Assembly (NCBI GenBank): GCA_964023205.1
Contig: OZ026840.1
Coordinates: forward strand, 12,014,603-12,078,602
Origin: Lutraria lutraria
Lineage: Eukaryota; Mollusca; Bivalvia; Venerida; Mactridae
Direction of reading: 5' to 3'
Length of the DNA stretch: 64,000 bases
Below, in pieces: positions 12,073 to 23,018 of the stretch (position 1 is its first letter; each line of letters starts with the position of its first letter). Both the position numbers and the translations under genes were made by a program. The notes under the pieces are model-generated. The model saw only the letters and a list, made by a program, of their open reading frames with translations, did not search any database and had not been told where the DNA came from.

Positions 12073-12844
12073 CAATTTATAGATACAATTGCTGTGTGGC
12101 AAAGTTTGCCAGGAAAGACTCGGTAAAGAAACATAAGAAAGAGGCACGCATTAATAGTAGAAGACTCCATACTAAACATTGTTTAAAGAAGAAACCAACA
12201 GGTCCTATATCAACCCCAGAGAAACCCTTCCTTTTAGATGAGTAGTATAGAAAAGGGAATCGTCAGTTCGACATCTATGACGCCATTATAAATCCACATT
12301 GTTATTCCTCATATACGGATATTATCTACATCTACAGACTGTTTCATCAGAAATAGAGATTATTTCATAGGACTTATTATAAATAAAGGTGTAACATTAT
12401 AACATATTTTCTTCTTAATGCGTATTATAATAGAACTTTGAAGACAATTCAAGACATGTCAATGATTCCAGGAATTTTGTGTTTTATATTTGTATGTTAA
12501 TTGGATCATTCCTGTTATTATTTCAAAATTTTATTAGAAATTTTGTTTTTGTTTGTTAAGGGGGTGGTGTGTAACATGAATGATATTTTCTTATATCCTA
12601 TGTTCATGAATATATACATATATTTCATCACATTATTTACATTTGATGTGTCCATCTAAAACTTTACACATAATATATTGAAACACGATTGACAAGTTTT
12701 AGATTCACAAGTCCGTGTTGGCCGCTCCATTCAGTATACTTTAGAGGGTTGGGTGTAAATATTATTGTCCGTGTATGCTTTACTTTTGTGATGATAATTC
12801 TGTATTTTAGTAATAGACCCATCTGAGTTTACATGAGCCACAGG

Positions 12845-13236
12845 TATATAAGGGCGAAATGTTAAGGCACTGTGTCCAGTTATACGCAGGTGCTATTGGT
12901 CCGGATTTCATTTTCTTGGACGATAATGTCCGTATTCATAGGGCCACTGACACCAATCAGTACCTTGAAAGGGAAACTATTGCTCGAATGGACTGTCCCG
13001 CTCGATCTCGCCACCTAAATCCCATAGAACACGTTTGCGATGTGCTGCAGAGATCAATATATGAGCGTCCTGACCAGCCAACAACCATTTGATAGCTCAG
13101 AGAGGCACTTCCGTAAGAATGGGATCGAATCCCACAATTTGAGATTCGACAGCTCATCAGAAGCATTAGGAGTCGGTGTTAGGCTGTTTTTGATGCACGG
13201 GGGCATAAGTCTCGATACTAAACACAAACGTTTGCT
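12845..13236 (+). pseudogene. Tc1-like transposase, C-terminal half, dead
   Basis: The frame at 12859-13092 reads through PDFIFLDDNVRIHRA and RSRHLNPIEHVCDVL. These are the second Asp and the Glu of the Tc1 DDE catalytic triad, with exactly 34 residues between them (D34E), the hallmark of the Tc1 branch. After a TGA at 13090 the same frame continues with recognisable Tc1 tail text (LREALP, EWDRIPQFEIRQLIRSIRS) broken by two more stops, ending near DARG. The N-terminal DNA-binding domain and first catalytic Asp are absent, so it is a 5'-truncated, inactivated copy. It lies just upstream of the nuclease/CXC gene. Confidence 0.9.
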
Positions 13237-13309
13237 CTTTGGCTAATTGTTCTCAAAGTTTCTATTCCCCATACATACCCATAAAATTTCTAATTTTGAC
13301 CCTGTCTTC

Positions 13310-13365
13310 ACATGCGCACGGTGCGAATACCACGTGACTTTTTGCTAAGGTTGGGTGCTCCAACA
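13310..13365 (+). promoter_or_regulatory. Possible promoter (NRF1-like and E-box motifs)
   Basis: CATGCGCACGGTGCG at about 13311-13325 resembles an NRF1 site and CACGTG at 13331-13336 is a palindromic E-box. Both lie within 60 bases upstream of an ATG in good context (CAACAATGG, 13366). CpG is locally denser than in the flanks. No TATA box. Motif likeness only. Confidence 0.3.
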
Positions 13366-13387
13366 ATGGCGGATTCCGTCGATTCAG
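13366..13387 (+). CDS. Possible short first coding exon
   Basis: ATG at 13366 begins MADSVDS plus one base and ends at a strong donor (CAG|GTAAGA at 13388). The exon ends in phase 1. An acceptor at 13721 (GGAAG|CC) would restore the frame of the nuclease/CXC protein, whereas the more natural acceptor at 13698 would not. Thus it may be the first exon of that gene, or belong to a different transcript. Its reality depends on RNA evidence. Confidence 0.3.
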
Positions 13388-14055
13388 GTAAGATTTTTCA
13401 TCTTTGTAGTCTTATATGTACTTTATTTTAAAAAAGCTCTTCGCTAGAGCCCGGTTATTTCAAAAAATCACCCTCAGTTGTAGATTATTTAGCATAATAT
13501 CCCCTAGTTAAATCGTAAAGTGTCACCGCGCATTTTTCATATACACAATGTAAGTAGCTAATGTGGGGTGATTTTTTTATATTTTAAGGAATTATCCCCT
13601 TTGGGCGGATTTACATGGTTGTTAATTTGGCGCATGATAACAAAACGCTTTTCTAACACGTTACAATCAAATATTGTCGGTTAATTCTCCAATTTGAGAT
13701 GTTATGGTTATGGTCAGGAAGCCTTCACCATTATATGTAATGAGCCTGTAACTAGTCAGCTGAAGTCTATTGTTCTTCGTTTAGGCGGATTTCATATTGA
13801 AATGAGCTATCTTGGGTGTATTGGAAAACTTATGGAAAATTCAGGCTTAAGTGAGCTCCTACAAACAATATATGCAACAAATGCAGTTGGACATATGTTA
13901 AGTGGGAAAGCCAGTGCACGAGCGATCAGGGGTCATTTTCTAGTGGATGATGTATTAAATGCTTTGCTTGTTGAAAAGGCCTTTGATGCTGACTTATTTC
14001 TTCCAACGTACACCAGCACTGAGTGTAATTCCAATTTGCAAGATATACCTGATTT

Positions 14056-14849
14056 TACATCACAACAAAGTTCTTCTAGTGTTGACAATATCATAGGTTT
14101 ATCACAACAAAGTTCTTCTGGTGTTGACAATATCATGCATAGGTTTATCACTACAAAGTTCTTCTGGTGTTGACAATATCATAGGTTTATCACTACAAAG
14201 TTCTTCTGGTGTTGACAATATCATAGGTTTATCACTACAAAGTTCTTCTGGTGTTGACAATATCATAGGTTTATCACTACAAAGTTCTTCTGGTGTTGAC
14301 AATATCATAGGTTTATCACTACAAAGTTCTTCTGGTGTTGACAATATCATAGGTTTATCACTACAAAGTTCTTCTGGTGTTGACAATATCATAGGTTTAT
14401 CACTACAAAGTTCTTCTGGTGTTGACAATATCATAGGTTTATCACTACAAAGTTCTTCTGGTGTTGACAATATCATAGGTTTATCACTACAAAGTTCTTC
14501 TGGTGTTGACAATATCATAGGTTTATCACTACAAAGTTCTTCTGGTGTTGACAATATCATAGGTTTATCACTACAAAGTTCTTCTGGTGTTGACAATATC
14601 ATAGGTTTATCACTACAAAGTTCTTCTGGTGTTGACAATATCATAGGTTTATCACTACAAAGTTCTTCTGGTGTTGACAATATCATAGGTTTATCACTAC
14701 AAAGTTCTTCTGGTGTTGACAATATCATAGGTTTATCACTACAAAGTTCTTCTGGTGTTGACAATATCATAGGTTTATCACTACAAAGTTCTTCTGGTGT
14801 TGACAATATCATAGGTTTATCACTACAAAGTTCTTCTGGTGTTGACAAT
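14056..14849 (+). repeat. 42-bp coding minisatellite (17 uniform + 2 diverged copies)
   Basis: From 14139 to 14849 a 42-base unit (14 codons, IGLSLQSSSGVDNI) repeats 17 times with no differences I could see; the last unit is three bases short. Two diverged copies (QQSSSSVDN, QQSSSGVDN) precede it at about 14056-14135, and the 4-bp insertion lies at their junction with the uniform block. The unit is also open on the minus strand (14102-14890), an incidental result of its 3n period. The uniformity points to very recent expansion or gene conversion. Confidence 0.95.
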
Positions 14850-16952
14850 GCTATAGAATTACCACAACTAAACTCTCCAGATATGAACAATAATACAGAA
14901 CCCGAGTGTAAAAGTACTAGTAATGCAATACTGTCTGAAATTGGACAACTTCATGATAATATTATTGCAGAAAATATTACTGTGGCTGATGTTTGCAATA
15001 AAGATATATTCAAAACTATAGAAGAAAAACTTCACCAGGAAAAACGTTCGCTATTGCAATTTCGCACCTCAAAGTTGTGGTTAATGTATATGAACATGGT
15101 TGATTTACTACGAAACTTTATAAAAGCTGAACGTACTGGTTCTTGGCCACTTCATCTTTACACATTGAAACGTATGTTACCCTACTTTGCTGCTGCTGGT
15201 CACAATCTATATGTCAAATCTGTGTATACATACCTCCAAACCATGGCTAAGCTTCCAGATGATCATCCAAAATTGTTTAAACTTTTCAATGATGGGTATC
15301 ATGTGATACGAAGAAGCGACCGCTTTTGGGGAGGTTTGTCATCGGATTTAGTCATTGAACAAGTATTGATGAGAAGTATTAAATCAACTGGAGGTATGAC
15401 ACGAGGACGTTGTATGTCTGAATCACAGCGAACTCAATGGTTACTCTCCATGCCATTTTGTTCTGATATTAACAATGCAATGCAAGTTTGTACTGGGATT
15501 AAATTCAATACAAGTGATCAACACAAAGACATTTCTTTTGCAAGGATTAACAGAGACCAAAAAGACAAACTTAAACTTCTATTTTTTCTTAAAGAGAGAA
15601 ACCCCTTTGCTGAAAATGTATCACTTAGAAACATTGAGACAGGAATGATAGCTGATTCAAGTGTTAATGTTGATGTTTCACATGAAATTGGTATGAAGAT
15701 CATCGAATCACTTGAAAATAAAAATATTCTTGAAAACTGCTTCAAAAAATCAAATCAATCAATAACACTTGCTACAAAATCTTCAATAAAAGTTGATGGA
15801 GAAAGAATACATGTTGATCCCCAACTACTTTTTCAACGCCTTACAGCAGCTGCAGACAGACTTATTGATGACCAAACAGGCATCTTTTCGTTTGAATTGT
15901 GCAGTATTCCGTCCTCACTTTTTGAAACATCGGGTCTTTTGAGAGAGGCAGATAAACCAATACTTTCAAATGCAATATGGTCTTTAGGTGACTGCAGTAT
16001 GGCTGAGTATACTAGATCTCAGGTACAATACGTATTAGATGGTGGGTCTTTATTACAACGTATACCAAGGGTTAGTGGAGAAACATATGGAAGTATTTGT
16101 AACAACTATGTTCTGTACGTAATTGCAAAATACAGTTCAGCTGTCATTGTTTTTGATGGATATGGTAATGGCCCTTCAACAAAAGATTCAACACATCTTA
16201 GGAGAACAAGGGGTATAACTTGTCTTAAAATTGTATTCACACAAACTACACCATTTAGATCTAAAAAGGAATATTTTCTGACGAATGAAGACAATAAACA
16301 AAATTTTATTGATATGCTCAGAATTCAGCTTCAGTTCAAAGGTTGTCAAGTTTTTCAAGCTAGTGGTGATGCCGATTCTTTGATTGTCAAAACAGCTATA
16401 GATTGTGCTACTGTTACTGATACTTTAGTCATTGGTGAAGATACGGATCTCCTCATTTTGTTATGTTATTTTGCTGATATAAATGCTAACAAAGTTTATT
16501 TTGTTCCTGGTTCAAACAAATTGAATACGAATTGTACTAAACATTGGGATATAATTAAAACAAGGAAGATTTTAGGTTCAGAACTTTCCAAAATACTTCC
16601 ATTCATTCATGCACTTACAGGATGTGATACCACATCACGGATATTTGGAATTGGAAAAGGGAATGCATTGAAACAAATCAAAAATAGTAATTTCTTAAAA
16701 GGACAAGCAAATGTGTTTATAAATGAGAACATGTCAAGGCAGGATATTGTGAAAGCAGGTGAAGAAACAATATTTGCATTGTATAATGGCTTGCCAAATG
16801 AGGGACTTGATAATCTTAGGTTCAGAAAATTTACAACTAAAGTTATGACAAGCACCACTTTTGTTCAGGTTCATACATTAAATTACCACCAACAAGTGTA
16901 TCAGCTAGTTATCACAGTATGCGTGTCTATCTGCAAGTTCAGGAATGGATAA
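14121..16952 (+). CDS. Main open frame of the nuclease/CXC gene
   Basis: This 943-codon frame holds the 14-residue repeat (IGLSLQSSSGVDNI, 17 copies) and then about 690 residues of non-repetitive protein. A central part contains LYTLKRMLPYFAAAGHNLY and RFWGGLSSDLVIEQVLMRS, and the rest is the PIN/FEN-like nuclease with all expected acidic residues (frame residues 679, 750, 752, 774, 776, 836). The nominal start ATG at 14121 is an artefact of the frame break at ~14135; the natural N-terminus comes from the upstream frame. The terminal 24 residues (from about 16882, NYHQQVYQ...) are out-of-frame readthrough of LPPTS...QVQEW coding sequence. No introns were needed across 2.8 kb, which is unusual beside the intron-rich ARL3 and hints at a retroposed or transposon-borne origin. 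Confidence 0.7.
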   Translation: MLTISCIGLSLQSSSGVDNIIGLSLQSSSGVDNIIGLSLQSSSGVDNIIGLSLQSSSGVDNIIGLSLQSSSGVDNIIGLSLQSSSGVDNIIGLSLQSSSGVDNIIGLSLQSSSGVDNIIGLSLQSSSGVDNIIGLSLQSSSGVDNIIGLSLQSSSGVDNIIGLSLQSSSGVDNIIGLSLQSSSGVDNIIGLSLQSSSGVDNIIGLSLQSSSGVDNIIGLSLQSSSGVDNIIGLSLQSSSGVDNAIELPQLNSPDMNNNTEPECKSTSNAILSEIGQLHDNIIAENITVADVCNKDIFKTIEEKLHQEKRSLLQFRTSKLWLMYMNMVDLLRNFIKAERTGSWPLHLYTLKRMLPYFAAAGHNLYVKSVYTYLQTMAKLPDDHPKLFKLFNDGYHVIRRSDRFWGGLSSDLVIEQVLMRSIKSTGGMTRGRCMSESQRTQWLLSMPFCSDINNAMQVCTGIKFNTSDQHKDISFARINRDQKDKLKLLFFLKERNPFAENVSLRNIETGMIADSSVNVDVSHEIGMKIIESLENKNILENCFKKSNQSITLATKSSIKVDGERIHVDPQLLFQRLTAAADRLIDDQTGIFSFELCSIPSSLFETSGLLREADKPILSNAIWSLGDCSMAEYTRSQVQYVLDGGSLLQRIPRVSGETYGSICNNYVLYVIAKYSSAVIVFDGYGNGPSTKDSTHLRRTRGITCLKIVFTQTTPFRSKKEYFLTNEDNKQNFIDMLRIQLQFKGCQVFQASGDADSLIVKTAIDCATVTDTLVIGEDTDLLILLCYFADINANKVYFVPGSNKLNTNCTKHWDIIKTRKILGSELSKILPFIHALTGCDTTSRIFGIGKGNALKQIKNSNFLKGQANVFINENMSRQDIVKAGEETIFALYNGLPNEGLDNLRFRKFTTKVMTSTTFVQVHTLNYHQQVYQLVITVCVSICKFRNG

Positions 16953-17068
16953 GAAACCATAATACCATGGATCCACTTGAATGGGGTTGGAAGCAAGTTG
17001 AACAATTGCTTTTACCCATAAAAACACACACACCACCAGCACCAGATGATTTATTGAAAATCATTCGA

Positions 17069-17179
17069 TGCAACTGTAAAACGAACTGTGATACCAAGCG
17101 ATGTACATGTAGAAAGCATGGTTTGAAATGTTCAATTGGCTGTGGTGAATGTCGTGGAACAAGTTGTTCAAATGGATGT
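17069..17179 (+). other. CXC (Tesmin/TSO1-like) zinc-binding motif
   Basis: The segment carries C-x-C-x3-C-x4-C-x-C-x6-C-x3-C-x2-C-x4-C-x3-C, ten cysteines with the RKHGLKCS core between. CXC motifs of the Tesmin/TSO1 family bind zinc and, in LIN54-type proteins, DNA; here a single copy is present instead of the usual pair. It is in the frame 16919-17212, downstream of the second frame break, and ends 33 bases before the TAG at 17210-17212. Confidence 0.85.
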
Positions 17180-17212
17180 CCTATTTCAGATTATGATGAA
17201 TTTGAAAATTAG

Positions 17213-18423
17213 ATTAATGACTAATTGCATGTAGGAATAGTTTTTACTGAAACTTCAAAAAGTGTTTTTTAAGTATCTTGAGACAAAACAACACTGTACT
17301 TGTTTTATTTATTTTGATGTTGTATTGGTATTTCTTCATGCAATTTATGTAATATTTTGAAGACGCTTTATTCATTAATTTATCTTTTAATGTCAATTAT
17401 AAATACACTTAAAATGATTGGACACATTTTGCAGTAGGTGGGGTAATGTTACCTTTTAACCAGCTTGCAAATTAGTATATCAAAATAGAAATATGTGCAA
17501 ATATCATTTAAATATTAAATGACAATTGTGGAACAAATACATGATTATATTTCAGAAATAAATACATGCACAAAGTCTTTTTAACAGATGTTCTTTTAAA
17601 TAAAATGTGCTGTTAAGAGGTAAAAATTCATGATTTCATGTTTTTGGTGTCGTCAAATAAGGACAAAATTTTAGTATTTCCACCAATAATATTTTGTTAG
17701 ACTTTTTATGTTATTCAGAAGGCTTTAAGCTTGACTCTACAGTAAATATAATTTCTGTTGCAACTATTTTGAGGTTTTGTCATTTTTGTCATATAATGAC
17801 TGGACTATAACGTTTATCGATAAACTGATTTACTATAATAGATTTATATAGGAGCTGTATGGTTTAACACTAATAACTTGTTTATAACATTAAATGAGAA
17901 CATTTTATAACCTCGTGAAGTAATCTTCATTCTCTGCACTTTATTTCAATATATTTTTTATTAATGTGGTATGTGAACTTATTGCTTCCATTTTCGTTTG
18001 AAGTTGGTGACTATCGTTCGTTCATAATTCTATATGAAAAATGTCAAAATACTCTAAAACCTCGTTTTTGACAGGCCATAAAGTTGTTTTTTACTAAAAT
18101 GACATTTTTTATAACCTCGTGAAGTATTCTGTGGTGTCCAAGCTTTATTACAATATATTTTTTAAGAAATTTGAAAATGTGGAAATTGCTTCCAATTTAG
18201 TTTGAAAATGGAGATATTCGCGTTCAAGCGCGCGTTTCCGTATCAATATTGAAGTAAGTACATTGTACGCTTGTTGCGCTCGAATGATTTAATCTATGGA
18301 TTACATGATACACTTATGATAATCAGGTATCTTTAAAAATAAGCAAAATACATATATCTATATATGTAATCCAAATTCGACGACAATACCAGACAAAAGA
18401 AAACGTGATCCTTATCAAGTTTT
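17213..18423. other. AT-rich flank, no gene seen
   Basis: Very AT-rich. AATAAA-type signals near 17555 and 17598 could serve as polyadenylation sites for the upstream gene. Two stretches around 17905-17990 and 18110-18200 share the text TTTTATAACCTCGTGAAGTA and CAATATATTTTTTA, a ~90-bp imperfect duplication. Otherwise nothing recognised. Confidence 0.5.
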
Positions 18424-20345
18424 GAATAGTATATACATGTATAGGGCCCGTATAATGTCCAGATGTTAGACAAGGGGTCTGTATAATGCTTGTATTCTTC
18501 ATTGACGAGTCCAAGTTCTGTGTCGATTTCACAGATAGACGTGATAGACTCTGGATAAGGAGAAATGAACGCTTCGAGCCAAAGAAAAGATCCTTATCAA
18601 GTTTTGAGTAGTATATATAGGGCCCGTATGATGCCTAGATGTTAGACCAGGGACCCATATAAGGCCCAGATGTTAGAGCAGGGACCCATATATAGGGCCA
18701 GTATAACGCCTAGATGTTAGACAAGGGGTCTGTATAATGCCTAGATGTTGGACAAAGGACCTAAAAAGGGCCCGTATAATGCCCAGATGTTAGACAAGGG
18801 GTCCGTATAATGCCCAGATGTTAGAGCAGGGACCCATATATAGGGCCCGTATAATGCCCAGATGTTAGACAAGGGGTCCGTATAATGCCCAGATGTTAGA
18901 GCAGGGACCCATATATAGGGCCAGTATAACGCCTAGATGTTAGACAAGGGGTCCGTATAATGCCCAGATGTTAGAGCAGGGACCCATATATAGGGCCCGT
19001 ATAATGCCCAGATGTTAGAGCAGGGACCCATATATAGGGCCAGTATAACGCCTAGATGTTAGACAAGGGGTCTGTATAATGCCTAGATGTTGGACAAAGG
19101 ACCTAAAAAGGGCCAGTATAATGCCCAGATGTTAGACAAGGGGTCCGTATAATGCCCAGATGTTAGAGCAGGGACCCATATATAGGGCCCGTATAATGCC
19201 CAGATGTTAGACAAGGGGTCCGTATAATGCCCAGATGTTAGAGCAGGGACCCATATATAGGGCCCGTATAATGCCCAGATGTTAGAGCAGGGACCCATAT
19301 ATAGGGCCCGTATAATGTCCAGATGCTAGACCAGGGACACATATATAGGGCCCGTATAATGCCCAGATGTTAGACCAGGGCAATATATAGGGCCCGTATA
19401 ATGCCCAGATGTTAGAGCAGGGACACATATATAGGGCCCGTATAATGTCCAGATGCTAGACCAGGGACACATATATAAGGCCCGTATAATGCCCAGATGT
19501 TAGAGCAGGGACCCATATATAGGGCCCGTATAATGTCCAGATGCTAGACCAGGGACACATATATAGGGCCCGTATAATGCCAAGATGTTAGACCAGGGCA
19601 ATATATAGGGCCCGTATAATGCCCAGATGTTAGGCTAGGGACCCATATAGGGCCCGTATAATGCCCAGATGTTAGAGCAGGGACCCATATATAGGGCCAG
19701 TATAACGCCTAGATGTTAGACAAGGGTCTGTATAATGCCTAGATGTTGGACAAAGGACCTAAAAAGGGCCCGTATAATGCCCAGATGTTAGAGCAGGGAC
19801 CCATATATAGGGCCCGTATAATGTCCAGTTGCTAGACCAGGGACACATATATAGGGCCCGTATAATGCCCAGATGTTAGACCAGGGCAATATATAGGGCC
19901 CGTATAATGCCCAGATGTTAGGCTAGGGACCCATATAGGGCCCGTATAATGCCCAGATGTTAGACCAGGGACCCATATAGGGCCCGTATAATGCCCAGAT
20001 GTTAGACCAGGGACCCATATAGGGCCCGTATAATGCCCTGATGTTAGACTAGGGACCCATATAGGGCCCGTATAATGCCCAGATGTTAGACCAGGGACGT
20101 ATATATAGGGCCCGTATAATGCCCAGATGTTAGACCAAGGACGTATATATAGGGCCCGTATAATGCCCTGATGTTTGACAAGGACCCATATATAGGGCCA
20201 GTATAATGCCCAGATGTTAGACTATAGGGTACCCATATAAAGGGCCCGTATAATGCCCAGATGTTAGACTAGGGACCCATATATAGGGCCAGTATAATGC
20301 CCAGATGTTATACTAGGGATCCATATAGGGTCCGTATGTTAGACC
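18424..20345. repeat. ~43-bp minisatellite, about 45 copies
   Basis: Units follow CCCAGATGTTAGACCAGGGA then CCCATATATAGGGCCCGTATAATG, with spacing variants of about 38-46 bases (AGAGCAGGGACCC, ACAAGGGGTCCG and CTAAAAAGGGCC subtypes). The subtypes alternate in blocks, so higher-order units have been copied. The unit contains the near-palindrome TATAGGGCCCGTATA. Frames such as 19083-19298 on the minus strand are by-products. Confidence 0.95.
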
Positions 20346-20628
20346 AGGGCCCGTATTGCAAGCCCACATATGGCCCATCAAGGTGCCTGGTGGCAAATTC
20401 CATGTGGGTCGCATATATTATGTTTGCTGAGTAACTTTTGATTAAGTACAAAATGTATTCAATATATTGAATACTTAAAGCCCCATTAGCTTTTTGCTGT
20501 AGAAAAATATATGCAAAAACATTTAATAGCTGATATTATCCCAAGATAATTATTACCGACGAAACAAGACCTTTTTCGTCTGAAAACAACTCAATTCACT
20601 GTGTTTTTTGCTCTGTAAACTTGAAATA

Positions 20629-20964
20629 TGTAGAGCGCGTGACGTCACTTTACTACGTGTGTATAGCATGACTGCGGGAAAACACAGGTGTTCTATAAAT
20701 AGTATTTATTTCAATGATATTGAAAAAAATACGATAGTGGTTTCGGAAACATTTTTTCTTGCTATAAAGTATGCACGGGACGAAATCACCCCGGATTACT
20801 CTGTTATAGAACAAACAGAAACTATTAGGACCAATACATTTATAAGCTTATGAGACTTTAAAAGACACAAGTTTACCAGGGGAGATCACTGTGCATTGAA
20901 GATACTCTTCAATTAGAAGCGCATGTTTGGTCTTGTTCAAAGTGACGTCACGCGTAGTTACACG
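20629..20964. repeat. Inverted repeat pair carrying TGACGTCA (CRE-type) palindromes
   Basis: GCGTGACGTCACTTTACTACG at about 20637-20657 is mirrored by CAAAGTGACGTCACGCGTAG at about 20938-20957; sixteen bases (CGCGTGACGTCACTTT) pair exactly. Each arm contains the full CRE octamer. About 280 bases lie between, including an open frame (20608-20853) with no recognisable product. Probably a small inverted-repeat element; regulatory activity is speculative. Confidence 0.5.
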
Positions 20965-20987
20965 AAGCTAAAAGAAAAAAATCCAGA

Positions 20988-20990
20988 ATG
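20988..20990 (+). other. Candidate ATG exon end for ARL3 (weak)
   Basis: ARL3 exon at 23019 begins exactly at codon 2, so a preceding exon should end with ATG directly before a donor. CCAGAATG|GTAAAT here is the best such junction I found between 17 and 23 kb; other ATG|GT sites (21111, 22647) have poorer donors. The real exon may equally lie elsewhere or upstream. Confidence 0.15.
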
Positions 20991-20999
20991 GTAAATGTA

Positions 21000-23018
21000 G
21001 CCCATTTTCACTTCTATGTTATCGAATATGGAGAAAACTTCTTTTAAAAAATAATGTTTCGTTTGATCACATTTAAATTTCACTATTTCCGTCTAAGACA
21101 AGGAAGTAAAATGGTACATTCCCATATTTCTCGCCGACATAAATATCAAATTGCGTGTGGGTGGGGGTTGAAGAATGTAGTGATAGTTGGAATACGGGCC
21201 ACTACCAACAACTTATTGATAGGTTAGCCCATTAGCGACATGATTTAGTATCGCCTTAAGCTCTGGTTGTCCTAATGTTCGCTCCTGTTAAGAACGATGA
21301 TCTTTCAGGGCGCGACCATACGGGACTGACACAAAAAATATAATACAGGCTGTCCCTGTTACCGTCTACCTAACTCTTTATCAGTGTTAAAACGCACGAC
21401 AGTGCAAGTCTGCAATCATACAACCATTTAAGCCTTATAAGCAATTCTTCTTCTTGTCCAAAAACATTAAAATACTCTCAATAAAATAATACATCGAGTG
21501 ATCGCATTTCTTGACATACTGACGTCCATATTGATTTTTGCTTCATGTCCTTATTATCAAACAATCAAATGGGAGATACGTAGTAACGCAGGAAATTCCT
21601 GGGTCAGTACTAAACTCCAACCAATGTGCGGACCATGTAGCATTTGCGGAAATGTCAAAACTGTTTCAGTAGATAAAATGCAGTATGATCTTTTTTTAAG
21701 GGGAATTTTTATCCAAAATAAGAGAAAAAAGTATTTTTTTAAGAGGGGAATGGGCCGAATTTCGGCCCCAGAAAACATCAAATGAGGGCCCTGTCTATAT
21801 ATATAATAGATTTTAATTGATCTATGTCTTACCACAGGTGGCAGTATCAGTGTTTGGTCCACAAATGAAAAAAACAATACCGGTCACAAATCTTATAATA
21901 TATACTATCAAGGTAAAAAGCCTACTTTATGTCCATATGCCAAACAATGTGGAACATCGCATCTAGCTGTTTCAGCATAAAAGATGTGCGCTGAAGGAAA
22001 ATTTCTACACATGTCATTCAGATAAACTATAAGATATTAATTCCTACTGAATTTCGGCATAGAATGAACACTCTATTGTACACACATATCCGACCAATCA
22101 GATGGCTTGACAAATCACTTGCACTTGACTCAGAATGGCTTACAACAAAGTTAAGTAACAAAAGGGACACAATTTTCAGTTTCACAGTTATTAGATCTAT
22201 GTAATTGAGTGAGATTTTCGGTAGGAATTAATATCTTATAGATATTCATTATTCATCTTCTTATTCATTCACATCTTACTTTACTTCATGATCGGGCAAG
22301 GCTTTCTGACTATCGTAATGTCAATGTTTTAAATGTCAATTTAAGTACAGATTTGAAGATCATTGCGGGAGACAACTCCATGCAGCCGGTGTTCATGTAC
22401 ATAAATCTCTTGCGCGTTCGATTAACTTTCAAAACTGTTCTAGAGTTAAACGAGTAAAATCGTCTGCATGTAAACATAAACTGGTTCCCATTCCATGTTG
22501 CTGTACACCGAAGTACAGACAAGTCGATGAGAACCAGTTTACATGTAACCACGTGTTAGGACTTATTACCATCGATCAGATTAACAAAAGATCGCTGCAG
22601 GCATCTTGACATGTTCATTGGGGGGGGGGGGGGGGGGGTAATTAGAATGGTGCGAACAATATACAGGAATGTTTGTGACATTTTGCACGTACAATGCGAT
22701 TTGGACCAAATTTTATGGAACATTTATAGAATGATTTTTTAACCCATTTCTGCTGCTCAAATCAGTCCGAGGCGTTGAAAATTGGTCTAGACCGGCAAAT
22801 TGTCTGGGTTTTTTTGCACCCTGGTCAGAACACTCCAAACAAATTTGTTTTTATTTTCAGCCTAATTGGGAGCAAAGGAGTTAATTCTTGGAAATAGATA
22901 TTCATTGAAACAAGATTTGTTAATATTACCATTCAAAAAGATTTTACATTTATAATATAAACTTGGAAAAGGAATTATTGTCAACATTTTAATCGAAGCT
23001 CATGATTTTTTCTTTCAG
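21000..23018. other. Upstream region of ARL3 without recognised gene
   Basis: Apart from the MITE at 22027-22241, a 19-G run at 22620-22638 and a copy of the GGCTGAAAATAAAAA repeat (22827-22862, minus), nothing was recognised. Open frames at 21498-21785, 21557-21877 and 22310-22552 overlap on opposite strands and match no family I know. The ARL3 leader exon and promoter may lie here. Confidence 0.4.
22027..22241. mobile_element. 215-bp MITE with 21-bp perfect inverted ends
   Basis: CTATAAGATATTAATTCCTAC at 22027-22047 is the exact reverse complement of 22221-22241, and weaker pairing continues inward. No open frame. Target duplication not resolved. A small non-autonomous inverted-repeat element. 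Confidence 0.7.

Larger units (their letters stand above)
13699..17212 (+). pseudogene. PIN/FEN-like nuclease + CXC (Tesmin/TSO1) domain protein, frame broken twice
   Basis: The N-terminal part (13699-14130) contains SIVLRLGGFHIEMSYLGCIG and GHMLSGKASARAIRGHFLVD, typical of a large family of uncharacterised invertebrate proteins. After a minisatellite the long frame 14121-16952 follows. Its C-terminal half is a FEN1/XPG-type nuclease: VIVFDGYG (Asp at 16155), SGDADSLIVKTA (16368, 16374), IGEDTDLLILL (16440, 16446) and LTGCDTTSRIFGIGKG (16626), the last like the FEN1 GSDY-GIGPKRA helix-turn-helix. The last frame (16919-17212) holds VYLQVQEW and a CXC domain. Breaks: a 4-bp gain near 14134-14140 and, by family likeness, loss of one A in the run at 16880-16884. 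They cancel, so both outer parts share a frame. It may be a recently dead gene, or allelic/assembly noise. Intended length about 1,170 residues. Whether host gene or transposon-borne is unknown. Confidence 0.75.

Noticed and set aside
14102..14890. 262-codon minus-strand frame of STPEELCSDKPMIL repeats
   Set aside because: Antisense shadow of the 42-bp coding minisatellite.
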